Origin: Streptomyces sp. F63 | Lineage (GTDB): Bacteria; Actinomycetota; Actinomycetes; Streptomycetales; Streptomycetaceae | Assembly (NCBI RefSeq): GCF_018070345.1 | Contig: NZ_JAGPXX010000011.1 | Span: 62,001-126,000, forward strand | Length of the DNA: 64,000 nt | Direction: 5' to 3' | Shown here: positions 52,446 to 60,506 of the stretch, piece after piece | Position numbering within the stretch: position 1 is the first letter of the stretch | Layout: every line of letters starts with the position of its first letter | Program-made: the position numbers and the translations under genes | Notes under the pieces: generated by a model | The model's input: only the letters and a program-made list of their open reading frames with translations | What the model was told of the DNA's origin: nothing | Databases searched by the model: none

Positions 52446-53123
52446 TCACGGCAGGCGCCAGTCGACCGGTTGGCCGCCCTGCTGTACGAGGAGGTCGTTG
52501 GCGCGGCTGAACGGACGGGAGCCGAAGAACCCGCGGTCGGCGGACATGGGGGAGGGGTGCGCCGACTCCACGGCCGGGAGCGGGCCGAGCAGCGGGCGCA
52601 CGTTCCGCGCGTCCCGCCCCCAGAGGATGGCCACCAGGGGGCGGCCCCGCTCGGCGAGGGCCCGGATGGCCTGTTCGGTGACGGCTTCCCAGCCCTTGCC
52701 GCGGTGTGCGGCGGGCTTGCGCGGGGCGGTGGTGAGCGCCCGGTTGAGGAGCAGCACGCCCTGCCGGGTCCACGGGGTCAGATCGCCGTTGGAGGGCCGC
52801 GGGACTCCGAGGTCGCTCTGGAGTTCCCGGAAGATGTTCTCCAGGCTGCCGGGGAGCGGACGGACCTCGGGTGCCACCGAGAAGCTGAGCCCCACGGCGT
52901 GTCCGGGCGTGGGATAGGGGTCCTGACCCACGATCAGGACCCGTACCTCGTCGAAGGGCTGCTGGAAGGCGCGCAGCACATGCGGTCCGGCGGGCAGGTA
53001 CGTGCGCCCGGCGGCGATCTCGGCACGGAGGAAGTCCCCCATCGCGGCGATCTGCCCGGCGACCGGGTCGAGCGCCTTGGCCCAGTCCGGTTCGACGATT
53101 TCGTTCAATGGTCGTGCAGCCAC
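52446..53123 (-). CDS. ung: uracil-DNA glycosylase
   Basis: This 225-aa family 1 enzyme excises uracil from DNA. It has the water-activating motif GQDPYPTPGHAVGLSFSV at residues 65-82, LLLNRALT near 125 and the DNA-intercalating HPSPMSADRGFFGSRPFS near 189-206. The start is GTG 53123. It is a complete gene; Streptomyces often have two ung copies, and the other would lie outside the window. Confidence 0.95.
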   Translation of the reverse strand: MAARPLNEIVEPDWAKALDPVAGQIAAMGDFLRAEIAAGRTYLPAGPHVLRAFQQPFDEVRVLIVGQDPYPTPGHAVGLSFSVAPEVRPLPGSLENIFRELQSDLGVPRPSNGDLTPWTRQGVLLLNRALTTAPRKPAAHRGKGWEAVTEQAIRALAERGRPLVAILWGRDARNVRPLLGPLPAVESAHPSPMSADRGFFGSRPFSRANDLLVQQGGQPVDWRLP

Positions 53124-53180
53124 GGACGGTCACTCTACTGGCTCCCCGCACAGGTTCGTCGGCGGTCCCGGCAACCCGGC

Positions 53181-54287
53181 TCAGCCGATCACGGCGGCAC
53201 GCACACAGAGCACATCCGGGAAGTGGGCGGCGAGTTGGCGCCAGCTCTCGCCCTCGTCCGCGCTCGCGTACAGCTCGCCGTTGCGGTTGCCGAAGTACAG
53301 CCCGGCCGGGTCGGCGCCGTCGGTCCACAGGGCATCCCGCAGCACCGGGCCGTAGTGCGCTGCCTCGGGGAGGCCCGCGCCGAGCGGTTCCCAGCTCTCA
53401 CCCGCGTCCTCCGTGCGGTAGACCCGGCAGCGGCGCCCGGCCGGCACCCGGTCCGCGTCGGCGTTGAGCGGGAAGACGTAGGCGACGCCGCCGCGGCGGG
53501 GGTGGGCCACGACCGGGAAGCCGAAGTCCGAGGGCAGGGAGCCGCCGATGGGGGTCCACCGGGCGCCGGCGTCGTCGCTGCGGTAGACGCCCCAGTGGTT
53601 CTGCAGGTAGAGCCGGTCCGGGTCGGCGGCGTCGCGGGCGATCTTGTGGACGCACTGCCCGAACTCCGGGTAGGGGTCGGGCAGGAAGACGGCCGAGATC
53701 CCGGTGTTCGACGGGGCCCAGCTCGAACCGCCGTCCAGGGAGCGGAAGACGCCGGCGGCGGATACCGCGACCGTCACCGCCCGCGGGTCGCGCGGGTCGG
53801 TGAGGACCGTGTGCACGGCCTCCCCGCCGCCGCCCGGTGCCCACCGGTCGCGCGTGGGGTGCTCCCACAGGGGCCGGACCAGCCCGAAGGTCTCGCCGCC
53901 GTCCTCCGAGCGGAAGAGCGCGGCCGGCTCGGTGCCCGCGTAGACCACGCCGGGCTCGGCCGGGCCGGCCGGCTGGAGCTGCCAGACCCGCTCCAGGGAG
54001 GCTCCGGTGTCCTCCGGGAAGCGGACGGCCGGACGTTCCGGCTCCCGCCAGGTGGCGCCGAGATCGTCGGAGTGGAAGACGGACGGGCCCCAGTGCGAGC
54101 TGTCCCCGCCGACCAGGAGCCGGGGAGTGCCGCCGGGCCGCGGGTCGATCCCGACCGAGTAGACGGCCTGTGCGGCGAAGTGCGGGCCGTCGAACTCCCA
54201 TTCCCCGGCCGTCCCGCCGGCGGAGCCGCGCCGCCGGGCGAGGAAGAGTCCTTTGCGGGTCCCCACGGCGAGCAGGACGTCGGTCAT
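53181..54287 (-). CDS. BNR/sialidase-like beta-propeller protein
   Basis: The 368-aa protein from ATG 54287 (GGAGGT 6 nt upstream) contains six Asp-box type repeats, SxDxGxxW-like: FHSDDLGATW, FRSEDGGETF, FRSLDGGSSW, YRSDDAGARW, YRTEDAGESW and YASADEGESW. They form a propeller of the VPS10/exo-sialidase type. No signal peptide or catalytic sialidase residues are visible, so it is probably cytosolic and of unknown function. Confidence 0.82.
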   Translation of the reverse strand: MTDVLLAVGTRKGLFLARRRGSAGGTAGEWEFDGPHFAAQAVYSVGIDPRPGGTPRLLVGGDSSHWGPSVFHSDDLGATWREPERPAVRFPEDTGASLERVWQLQPAGPAEPGVVYAGTEPAALFRSEDGGETFGLVRPLWEHPTRDRWAPGGGGEAVHTVLTDPRDPRAVTVAVSAAGVFRSLDGGSSWAPSNTGISAVFLPDPYPEFGQCVHKIARDAADPDRLYLQNHWGVYRSDDAGARWTPIGGSLPSDFGFPVVAHPRRGGVAYVFPLNADADRVPAGRRCRVYRTEDAGESWEPLGAGLPEAAHYGPVLRDALWTDGADPAGLYFGNRNGELYASADEGESWRQLAAHFPDVLCVRAAVIG

Positions 54288-54377
54288 CACGGCACCTCCG
54301 GAACGTGGTCGTGTTGCGTGGGTCACAGTCTGCACCGGCCCACTGACAACGGCGTTCCGCCACGGCGCCGTACCAGG

Positions 54378-55475
54378 TCAGCCCGCCCGCAGGTACGGAA
54401 CGGGGACGGGGAGCGGGGCGTCCAGCTCCCGCGCGGCGCGCCGGGCGAAGTAGGGGTCGCGGAGCAGTTCCCGGCCCAGCAGCACCGCGTCGGCCCGGCC
54501 GGCGGCGAGGATCTCCTCCGCCTGGTGCGCCGCGGTGATCTCGCCGACCGCCCCGACCGGCATCCCGGTCCGGGTCCGGACCCGCTCGGCGAACGGCACC
54601 TGGTAGCCGGGTCCCGTGGGAATGCGGACCCGGGGCGCGTTGCCGCCGCTGGAGACGTCCAGAAGGTCCACTCCGTGTGCGCGGAGGTCCGCGGCCAGCC
54701 GTACGGTGTCGTCCACCGTCCAGCCGGCCTGTTCGCCCGCCCCGTTCTCCGCCAGCCAGTCCGTCGCCGAGACGCGGAACAGGACGGGCAGGTCGTCCGG
54801 CCACACCTCGCGGACCGCGTCCACCACCCGCAGGGCGAGCCGTGTCCGGTTCTCGTAGGAGCCGCCGTGGGCATCGGTGCGCCGGTTGCTGTACGGCGAC
54901 AGGAACTCCCCGATGAGGTAGCCGTGCGCCCCGTGCACCTCGGCGACCTGGAAGCCGGCGGCCAGGGCCCGCCGTGCGGCGTCGGCGAACTGCCCCACCA
55001 CGGCGTCGATCTGCCGGACCGACAGCTCGGCGGGGACCGGATGTCCCTCGTCGAAGGGCAGCGGGCTCGGCCCGAGGGGCCGCCAGCCGCCCTCGCCGGC
55101 GGTGAGCGGGGCGCCGCCCTTCCACGGCAGGGCCGTCGACGCCTTGCGCCCGGCGTGCGCGAGCTGGATGCCGGGGACCGTGCCCTGGTCCTTGAGGAGT
55201 CCGGTGAGGCGCCGGAATGCCTCCGTCTGGCGGTCGTTCCAGAGGCCGAGGTCTCCCGGGCTGATCCGGCCCTCGGGGCTGACGGCCGTGGCCTCGACCA
55301 GGATGAGGCCGGTGCCGCCCACGGCGCGCGAGGCGTAGTGCGTGAGGTGCCAGTCACCCGGCATCCCCGCGTCGGGTCCGGTGTGCACCGCGGAGTACTG
55401 GCACATCGGTGCCATCCAGACGCGGTTGGGGACGGTCAGCGAGCGCAGGGTCAGGGGGGTGAACAGACGGCTCAC
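54378..55475 (-). CDS. NADH:flavin oxidoreductase, YqjM-type old yellow enzyme
   Basis: This 365-aa FMN enzyme has Cys25 in MAPMCQYS, matching the redox-sensing Cys26 of YqjM, QLAHAGRKAS near residue 105, HGAHGYLIGEFLSPYSNRRTD near 180 and the FMN phosphate-binding AVGEITAAHQAEEIL near 310. It reduces activated C=C bonds of enones and maleimides. It is divergent from an ArsR regulator with an inverted repeat between them, so inducible expression by electrophiles is likely. Confidence 0.9.
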   Translation of the reverse strand: MSRLFTPLTLRSLTVPNRVWMAPMCQYSAVHTGPDAGMPGDWHLTHYASRAVGGTGLILVEATAVSPEGRISPGDLGLWNDRQTEAFRRLTGLLKDQGTVPGIQLAHAGRKASTALPWKGGAPLTAGEGGWRPLGPSPLPFDEGHPVPAELSVRQIDAVVGQFADAARRALAAGFQVAEVHGAHGYLIGEFLSPYSNRRTDAHGGSYENRTRLALRVVDAVREVWPDDLPVLFRVSATDWLAENGAGEQAGWTVDDTVRLAADLRAHGVDLLDVSSGGNAPRVRIPTGPGYQVPFAERVRTRTGMPVGAVGEITAAHQAEEILAAGRADAVLLGRELLRDPYFARRAARELDAPLPVPVPYLRAG

Positions 55476-55524
55476 GGCGGGCTCCGGGTGGGATCGGCGG
55501 TCGCAACGACTCGTACGCCAGGCA

Positions 55525-55567
55525 TCGTAGTACGGGATGTGTCAAACTACGAGGGTCTTCGTACAAT
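55525..55567 (+). promoter_or_regulatory. ArsR-type operator and promoter between OYE and arsR-type genes
   Basis: Perfect 7-bp arms TCGTAGT (55525-55531) and ACTACGA (55546-55552) are 14 nt apart. On the plus strand a -10 TACAAT (55562-55567) is preceded 17 nt upstream by a weak -35 GTGTCA. The repeat would block this promoter and the divergent one. Confidence 0.6.
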
Positions 55568-55593
55568 GAAGGGCCCCGCCCCGAGGAGCCGCC

Positions 55594-55944
55594 GTGACCG
55601 CCCCGCCCCCGAGCCGCACGCTGGACCACCCGCCCCGGGACGCGATCCGGCTCGAAGGCGTGCTGCACGCCCTCTCCGACCCGATGCGGTTGCGGATCGT
55701 CCGGCGCCTGGCCGCCGCCGAGGACGAGTTGTCCTGCTCGCTCTTCGGCCTTCCGATCAGCAAGTCCACGACCACGCACCACTTCCGGGTGCTGCGCGAG
55801 AGCGGCGTGATCCAGCAGTGCTACCGGGGGACGGCCAAGATGAACGGCCTCCGCCGGGACGACCTCGACGCCCTCTTCCCGGGCCTGCTCGACAGCCTGC
55901 TCCGGGCCGCCGCGCTCCAGGCGCGCCGGCTCCGCGAGGGCTGA
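55594..55944 (+). CDS. ArsR-family transcriptional regulator
   Basis: This 116-aa winged-helix protein has its HTH at about residues 45-75 (LFGLPISKSTTTHHFRVLRE) and ends in basic helices. No ELCVCDL metal site is present; a Cys occurs in the SCSLF segment before the recognition helix and another at QQCYRG, so thiol-based sensing is possible. The start is GTG 55594 with CGAGGAG 7 nt upstream. It is divergent from the old yellow enzyme gene that it probably represses. Confidence 0.87.
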   Translation: MTAPPPSRTLDHPPRDAIRLEGVLHALSDPMRLRIVRRLAAAEDELSCSLFGLPISKSTTTHHFRVLRESGVIQQCYRGTAKMNGLRRDDLDALFPGLLDSLLRAAALQARRLREG

Positions 55945-55965
55945 GGGCGCCGGCCCGCCGGGGCG

Positions 55966-56631
55966 TCACAGGTCCCGCATCCGGCCGATCTCGGCGGTCT
56001 GCTGGGCGCTCATGTCGGTGGTCATCTCCTCCACCAGGACGTCGTTCCCCTCCTTGAGGACCGTGGTGGCCATCGTCACCGCGCCCTGATGGTGGGTGAT
56101 CATCAGTTTGAGGAAGAGTTCGTCGAAGGCGTCCCCGCGGGCCGCGGAGAGCCGGTCGAGCTCCGCCTCGGTGGCCATGCCCGGCATCGAACCGTGGCCG
56201 TGCCCGTGCGTCTCCTGTTCCCCGTGTGCCCCGCCCCGCCGGTCGAGCCAGCCCTCCATGGCCCCGATCTCGGGACCCTGGGCCGCCGCGATCCGCCGGG
56301 CGATCCTCCGCACGCCCGCCGAGTCCGCGTGCTTCTCCGCGAGCGCGGCCATGGTCAGGGCCTGCCGGTGGTGAACGATCATCATCCGGACGAAGCGCAC
56401 GTCGGCCGCGTTGGGGGCGGAATCCTCGCGGCCGGCCTTCCCGGCCTCCTCCGCCGAGAGGGTCCCGGCGGCCTCACCCGGTCGGCCGGGCGCGACCACG
56501 GAGGGGCCGGCGTCCGCCTTCGCCGGGGCCGGACCGTCCGCCTCGCAGGCCGAGAGGGCCAGGGCCGCGGCCGCCGCCGCGGAGACGAGGAGCTGCGAAC
56601 GGGCCCGGCCCGTCATCCGATGGTGGAACAC
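55966..56631 (-). CDS. DUF305 lipoprotein
   Basis: The 221-aa exported lipoprotein has a lipobox LALSAC (Cys29) after a hydrophobic stretch. Two DUF305 half-repeats each carry the MxxHHxxAxxMA pattern: MMIVHHRQALTMA near residue 85 and MITHHQGAVTMA near 178. Between them is a His/Gly-rich linker (HGEQETHGHGHGSMPGM). Ferritin-like four-helix folding and metal binding (possibly copper) are suggested by the family. The start is GTG 56631 after GGAGGT. It is divergent from the LVIVD protein. Confidence 0.86.
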   Translation of the reverse strand: MFHHRMTGRARSQLLVSAAAAAALALSACEADGPAPAKADAGPSVVAPGRPGEAAGTLSAEEAGKAGREDSAPNAADVRFVRMMIVHHRQALTMAALAEKHADSAGVRRIARRIAAAQGPEIGAMEGWLDRRGGAHGEQETHGHGHGSMPGMATEAELDRLSAARGDAFDELFLKLMITHHQGAVTMATTVLKEGNDVLVEEMTTDMSAQQTAEIGRMRDL

Positions 56632-56691
56632 AGGACCTCCAGGGGTGGAGCGAAGCGGCACCGGCTGCGAACACATCTTCGTTAATCACTG

Positions 56692-56719
56692 TTGAGATGT
56701 ACATGTAGACGGCGATACT
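56692..56719 (+). promoter_or_regulatory. promoter of the LVIVD-repeat gene
   Basis: TTGAGA (56692-56697) and GATACT (56714-56719) are 16 nt apart in an AT-richer patch. The spacer contains the overlapping palindromes ATGTACAT and TACATGTA (56698-56707), which may be a regulator site shared with the divergent DUF305 gene. Confidence 0.5.
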
Positions 56720-56769
56720 GCGGAATTGACGCACCGTTCGACGCCGAACGGACCATGAAGGAGGTCTCA

Positions 56770-58245
56770 GTGACGTCGTTGCACCCACCCCGCGCGCGGC
56801 GCAGACCCCTGGGCGTGGCAGTGGTGGCCTTCGGGCTGCTCGCCACGTTCCTGGCAGCCGGCCCGGCGGCCGCGACACCGGACCCCGGTGACGCGCCCGA
56901 CGGGAAGCGGATGTCGAAGGAACTCGCGGCCGACACCCGCGCGTCCATCAGGAACGGCGACATTCCGGCTGTGGACGAGATCGTCCACAGCGAGAACATC
57001 AGACACCTCGCGAGTGTCGGCAAGGGCGCTCTCGGGGGCCCGAACACGGATCTGGCGTTCCAGGGCCGCTACGCCTTCGCCGGCAACTACGACGGCTTCA
57101 CCGTCTACGACATCTCCGATCCGAGGTCCCCGAAGACCGTGAGCCAGGTGCTCTGTCCCGGCGGCCAGAACGACGTCTCCGTCTCCGGCAACCTGCTCTT
57201 CCTCTCCACCGACTCCTCGCGCAGCGACGACTCCTGCACCAGCACCTCCCAGCCGGCCAGCGAGAAGTCCTCCTGGGAGGGCATGAAGATCTTCGACATC
57301 AGCGACAAGCGGAACCCCCGCTACGTCGCCGCGGTCGAGACCGCCTGCGGCTCGCACACCCACACGCTGGTGCCCGGGAAGCGCGAGGTGTACATCTACG
57401 TCTCCTCGTACTTCCCCAGCGAGGCCTTCCCGGACTGCCGGCCGCCGCACGACGGCATCTCGGTGATCAAGGTTCCGCGGAAGGCGCCGGAGCGGTCGGC
57501 GGTCGTCGACTTCCCGGTCCTCTTCCCGGACGGCGGCAACTCCGGCTCCGAGGGCAGCAGCTACGAGACCACCGGCTGCCACGACATCACGGCCTTCCCG
57601 AGGAAGCGGCTGGCCGCCGGGGCCTGCATGGGCGACGGCATCCTGATGGACATCTCGGATCCGGCGCGGCCCCGGGTGATCGACCGGGTGCGGGACAACA
57701 CCAACTTCGCGTTCTGGCACTCGGCGACCTTCAGTGAGGACGGCGACAAGGTCGTGTTCACCGACGAACTGGGCGGCGGTGTCGGCGCGACCTGCAACGC
57801 GGCGGTGGGACCCGACCGCGGTGCCAACGGCATCTACGACCTGAAGCGCAGGGGCCACCACCGGGAACTGGTGTTCCGCAGCTACTTCAAGATCCCGCGC
57901 CACCAGGCGGACACCGAGAACTGCGTGGCCCACAACGGCTCGCTGATCCCGGTCAGGGGCCGCGACATCATGGTCCAGGCCTGGTACCAGGGCGGTGTCT
58001 CGGTCTGGGAGTTCACCGACTCGTCCCGTCCGAAGGAGATCGGCTACTTCGAGCGCGGTCCCCTGTCCGCCGACACCCTGACCCTGGGCGGCTCCTGGTC
58101 CGCCTACTACTACAACGGCCACATCTACTCGAACGACATCGCCAAGGGCTTCGACGTCCTGCGCATCGACGACCGCCGCACGGCGGGCGCCGCGCGGGTA
58201 CGGATGTACGAGCTCAACGTGCAGACGCAGCCCGACTACCGCTGA
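56770..58245 (+). CDS. secreted LVIVD-repeat beta-propeller protein
   Basis: The 491-aa protein from GTG 56770 has AAGGAGGT 4-5 nt upstream, which decides the start over ATG 56755. It has a signal peptide ending at PAAATPDP. Repeats of the LVIVD type recur as YDISDPRSPK (about 118), FDISDKRNPR (about 173) and MDISDPARPR (about 292), followed by FWHSATFSEDGD and WYQGGVSVWEFTD. Several paired cysteines suggest disulfides. It is probably an extracellular binding protein of unknown ligand. It is frequently seen beside DUF305 genes, which supports a joint role. Confidence 0.83.
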   Translation: MTSLHPPRARRRPLGVAVVAFGLLATFLAAGPAAATPDPGDAPDGKRMSKELAADTRASIRNGDIPAVDEIVHSENIRHLASVGKGALGGPNTDLAFQGRYAFAGNYDGFTVYDISDPRSPKTVSQVLCPGGQNDVSVSGNLLFLSTDSSRSDDSCTSTSQPASEKSSWEGMKIFDISDKRNPRYVAAVETACGSHTHTLVPGKREVYIYVSSYFPSEAFPDCRPPHDGISVIKVPRKAPERSAVVDFPVLFPDGGNSGSEGSSYETTGCHDITAFPRKRLAAGACMGDGILMDISDPARPRVIDRVRDNTNFAFWHSATFSEDGDKVVFTDELGGGVGATCNAAVGPDRGANGIYDLKRRGHHRELVFRSYFKIPRHQADTENCVAHNGSLIPVRGRDIMVQAWYQGGVSVWEFTDSSRPKEIGYFERGPLSADTLTLGGSWSAYYYNGHIYSNDIAKGFDVLRIDDRRTAGAARVRMYELNVQTQPDYR

Positions 58246-58874
58246 ACCGCGGCACGCGGAAGCGTCCCCCCGGGCGGCTCCACGCCCGGCGGGACGCCGA
58301 GCTCCCACGGGAGTGCGAAACGCTGGAACAGCTCCGAGCGCAGCACTTCGGGGGGCAGGGGCGCACCGGGCAGCAGAACCGCCACCACCGCGCCCATGAG
58401 CAGGGCGCGCAGCAGCGGGTAGTCGGAGTCCGGGTGCGCCGATCCGTAACGGACCACGGTGTCGCGGAGCAGGACGGCCAGCCGCTGCTGCTCCGGGCAC
58501 TGCACAAAACCCTCGGCGGTGAGGATGCCCGCCATGTGGGTGCGCATCAGGACGGGATGGTCGCGGGCGATGCCGAGGATGGCGTCGATCGCCCGGGCGA
58601 GCCGCTCGTCGCCGTCCTCGGTGCGCGGCTCGCGCTCCAGCGCCGCCTCCAGCGTGCGGTGCATCAGCCGGTGCACGGCTGACTGGAGCAGCTGCCGCTT
58701 GCCGGGGAAGTAGTAGGAGACCAGCCCGCGGGCCGAGCCCGCCCGGTCGGCGATGTCGGCGAGGGTCGTCGCCTCGTAACCGCGTTCGCCGACCAGCTCG
58801 ACCGTAGCCTGGAGCAGCCGTTCGCGGGAGCGACGGCGCAACTCTTCATTGACCGATGCGCTGCGCGGGGACAT
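58236..58874 (-). CDS. TetR-family transcriptional regulator
   Basis: The 212-aa protein has its HTH at about residues 20-65 (LADIADRAGSARGLVSYYFPGK) and a helical C-terminal domain with a Pro-rich end. AGGAG lies 7 nt before ATG 58874, and a TATATT -10-like box is about 35 bp upstream. It overlaps the LVIVD gene tail-to-tail by 10 bp. Its target is unknown. Confidence 0.88.
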   Translation of the reverse strand: MSPRSASVNEELRRRSRERLLQATVELVGERGYEATTLADIADRAGSARGLVSYYFPGKRQLLQSAVHRLMHRTLEAALEREPRTEDGDERLARAIDAILGIARDHPVLMRTHMAGILTAEGFVQCPEQQRLAVLLRDTVVRYGSAHPDSDYPLLRALLMGAVVAVLLPGAPLPPEVLRSELFQRFALPWELGVPPGVEPPGGTLPRAAVQR

Positions 58875-58960
58875 GCTGTAACTCCTGCGTTGACTGGCTC
58901 CGGGCCAATATACTCAGTGCGATGCCGCCTCTGCCCTGTTCAGAGGCGTTTTCGAGACCG

Positions 58961-59003
58961 CCACCGTTTTCGGGCGACGCGGGGGATCGCCCGAAAACGG
59001 TGG
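58961..59003. terminator. perfect 17-bp hairpin between HAD and TetR genes
   Basis: Arms at 58961-58977 and 58987-59003 pair perfectly over 17 bp, with a 9-nt loop CGCGGGGGA. It starts 29 bp after the HAD stop on the minus strand. There is no U-tract, which is typical for Streptomyces terminators. It also lies upstream of the tetR promoter, insulating it. Confidence 0.7.
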
Positions 59004-59031
59004 TTTCGGACGGCTTTCGGGCCCAGCCCCC

Positions 59032-59727
59032 TCAGCCGAGCCGGGAGAGCACGGGGCGCAGACCTTCGGGGCGTTCGGCCACCGGCAGGGACTCCACCAG
59101 TTCCAGCGCACAGCCCACCGCCGTCGCCCCGCCGTCCGCCCGCGCGCTGTCGCCCACCATCAGCGTCTCCCGGGGTGTCACGTCCAGTGCCTCGCAGGCG
59201 GCCCGGAAGAGCCGCGCGTCGGGCTTGGCCACGCCGTGCTCGTACGACAGGACGTAGGCGTCGACGAAGCCGTCCAGTCCGTACTCCCGGAAGACCGGGC
59301 GGAGATCCCAGCCGATGTTCGACACCACGGCGATCCGCCTGCCGCGCTCGCGCAGCGTTCCGAGTACGCCGGCGGCGTCCGGGTAGGGAGTCCAGGCGCC
59401 CGGCTCCATGTGCCGGTCGTAGAGCGCCTCGTAGGCTTCCGGCCAGGGCAGCGCGGCCTCCCGGGCGAGTCCGGTGAAGAGCTCGCGGTGGTGTTCGGCC
59501 GCGCAGTCCCGCAGCTCCCAGAGGGAGGCCAGATGCCGGGGCATCCCGTGCGGGGACGAGCCGCCCGGCAGCGCGCCCGAGCGGGCCAGCCGCTCCGCCC
59601 AGTGCGTCAGTTCCGGTTCCGGCACCGCGATCCCGAGACGGTCCAGGGTGACCCGCAGCCAGTGCTCCACGGTTTCGATGCGGAAGAGGGTGCCGGAGAA
59701 GTCGAAGAGGACACCGGTGATCGCCAT
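59032..59727 (-). CDS. HAD-superfamily hydrolase with Ser in place of the second motif-I Asp
   Basis: The 231-aa HAD protein has motif I LFDFSGTLF (residues 7-15), where the usual DxD second Asp is Ser, motif II VVSNIGWD near 140, the Lys of VAKPDARLF near 170 and motif IV MVGDSARADGGAT near 191. The cap domain is helical. Loss of the acid/base Asp argues against a normal phosphatase. Similar DFSGTL proteins are common in Streptomyces, with unknown substrate. Confidence 0.85.
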   Translation of the reverse strand: MAITGVLFDFSGTLFRIETVEHWLRVTLDRLGIAVPEPELTHWAERLARSGALPGGSSPHGMPRHLASLWELRDCAAEHHRELFTGLAREAALPWPEAYEALYDRHMEPGAWTPYPDAAGVLGTLRERGRRIAVVSNIGWDLRPVFREYGLDGFVDAYVLSYEHGVAKPDARLFRAACEALDVTPRETLMVGDSARADGGATAVGCALELVESLPVAERPEGLRPVLSRLG

Positions 59728-59745
59728 GCGGTGATCATTCCCCGG

Positions 59746-60480
59746 TCATCCCCGGCCGTTCAAGGGTTTCCGTACGTTGCGCCTCCCGTACCAGTGGTGC
59801 GCGGCGATGGCACCGGAGGCGACGGCCACCCCCAGCAGCCAGCCGGCCACCACGTCCGACAGCCAGTGGACGCCCAGGTAGACCCGGGTGAAACCGACCC
59901 CGGCGACCGACACCGCCGCCACGGCCGCGGCGGCCCGCATCAGGGCTCCCCGCACGCCCGCGCGATGGGCGAGCCACAGCAGGAGGACGCAGACGAAGGC
60001 AGCCGTCATCGCGTGCCCCGACGGGAACGCCGCGTAGTGCGCCGAGTCCACCGGATCCCTCCACCGGGGGCGCGGACGGTCGACGAGCGCCTTGATGCCC
60101 TGCTGCAGGACCGAGCCGGCCAGCAGGGTGGCGAGCACCCACAGGGCCGTCGCCCGGTCACCGCCCCTGCGGGACAGCAGCAGGGCCGGCACGGCGAGCA
60201 GCAGGGCCAGCCGCATGGTCCAGGGGTCCCACACCCAGTCGGTGAGCACACGGTTGGCCTGGGTGATGTCGGGGCTGGCCCGCGCCGACTCGTGCAGGCC
60301 GACGGCGACGGTCCGGTCGAGCGCGAGCAGCGGGCCCCACTCCAGAGCGACCAGCACGAGCAGGGCGGCGGCCGCCAGGGCACACAGGCCCGCAACCCAG
60401 AGAAGGCCGGCCGCGCGCCGGGAACGGGGGTCGCCGGCGGTCACGGGGGCGGTGGGGGAGGGCGTCCGCATGCACTGCAT
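59746..60480 (-). CDS. PAP2-family membrane phosphatase
   Basis: This 244-aa protein has about six membrane segments and the three phosphatase motifs KALVDRPRP (near residue 128), FPSGHAM (near 149) and RVYLGVHWLSDV (near 200). It would dephosphorylate lipid phosphates or undecaprenyl diphosphate at the outer face of the membrane. ATG 60471 is an alternative start. It lies 18 bp upstream of the HAD gene on the same strand. Confidence 0.9.
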   Translation of the reverse strand: MQCMRTPSPTAPVTAGDPRSRRAAGLLWVAGLCALAAAALLVLVALEWGPLLALDRTVAVGLHESARASPDITQANRVLTDWVWDPWTMRLALLLAVPALLLSRRGGDRATALWVLATLLAGSVLQQGIKALVDRPRPRWRDPVDSAHYAAFPSGHAMTAAFVCVLLLWLAHRAGVRGALMRAAAAVAAVSVAGVGFTRVYLGVHWLSDVVAGWLLGVAVASGAIAAHHWYGRRNVRKPLNGRG

Positions 60481-60506
60481 CCTGGCCGGGGCGGGCTCCG
60501 CGGAAA

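Noticed and set aside
51756..56057. A 1433-codon open frame on the plus strand
   Set aside because: It is antisense to five well-supported genes (NAGK-like, ung, BNR protein, OYE, regulator region) and has low-complexity composition.
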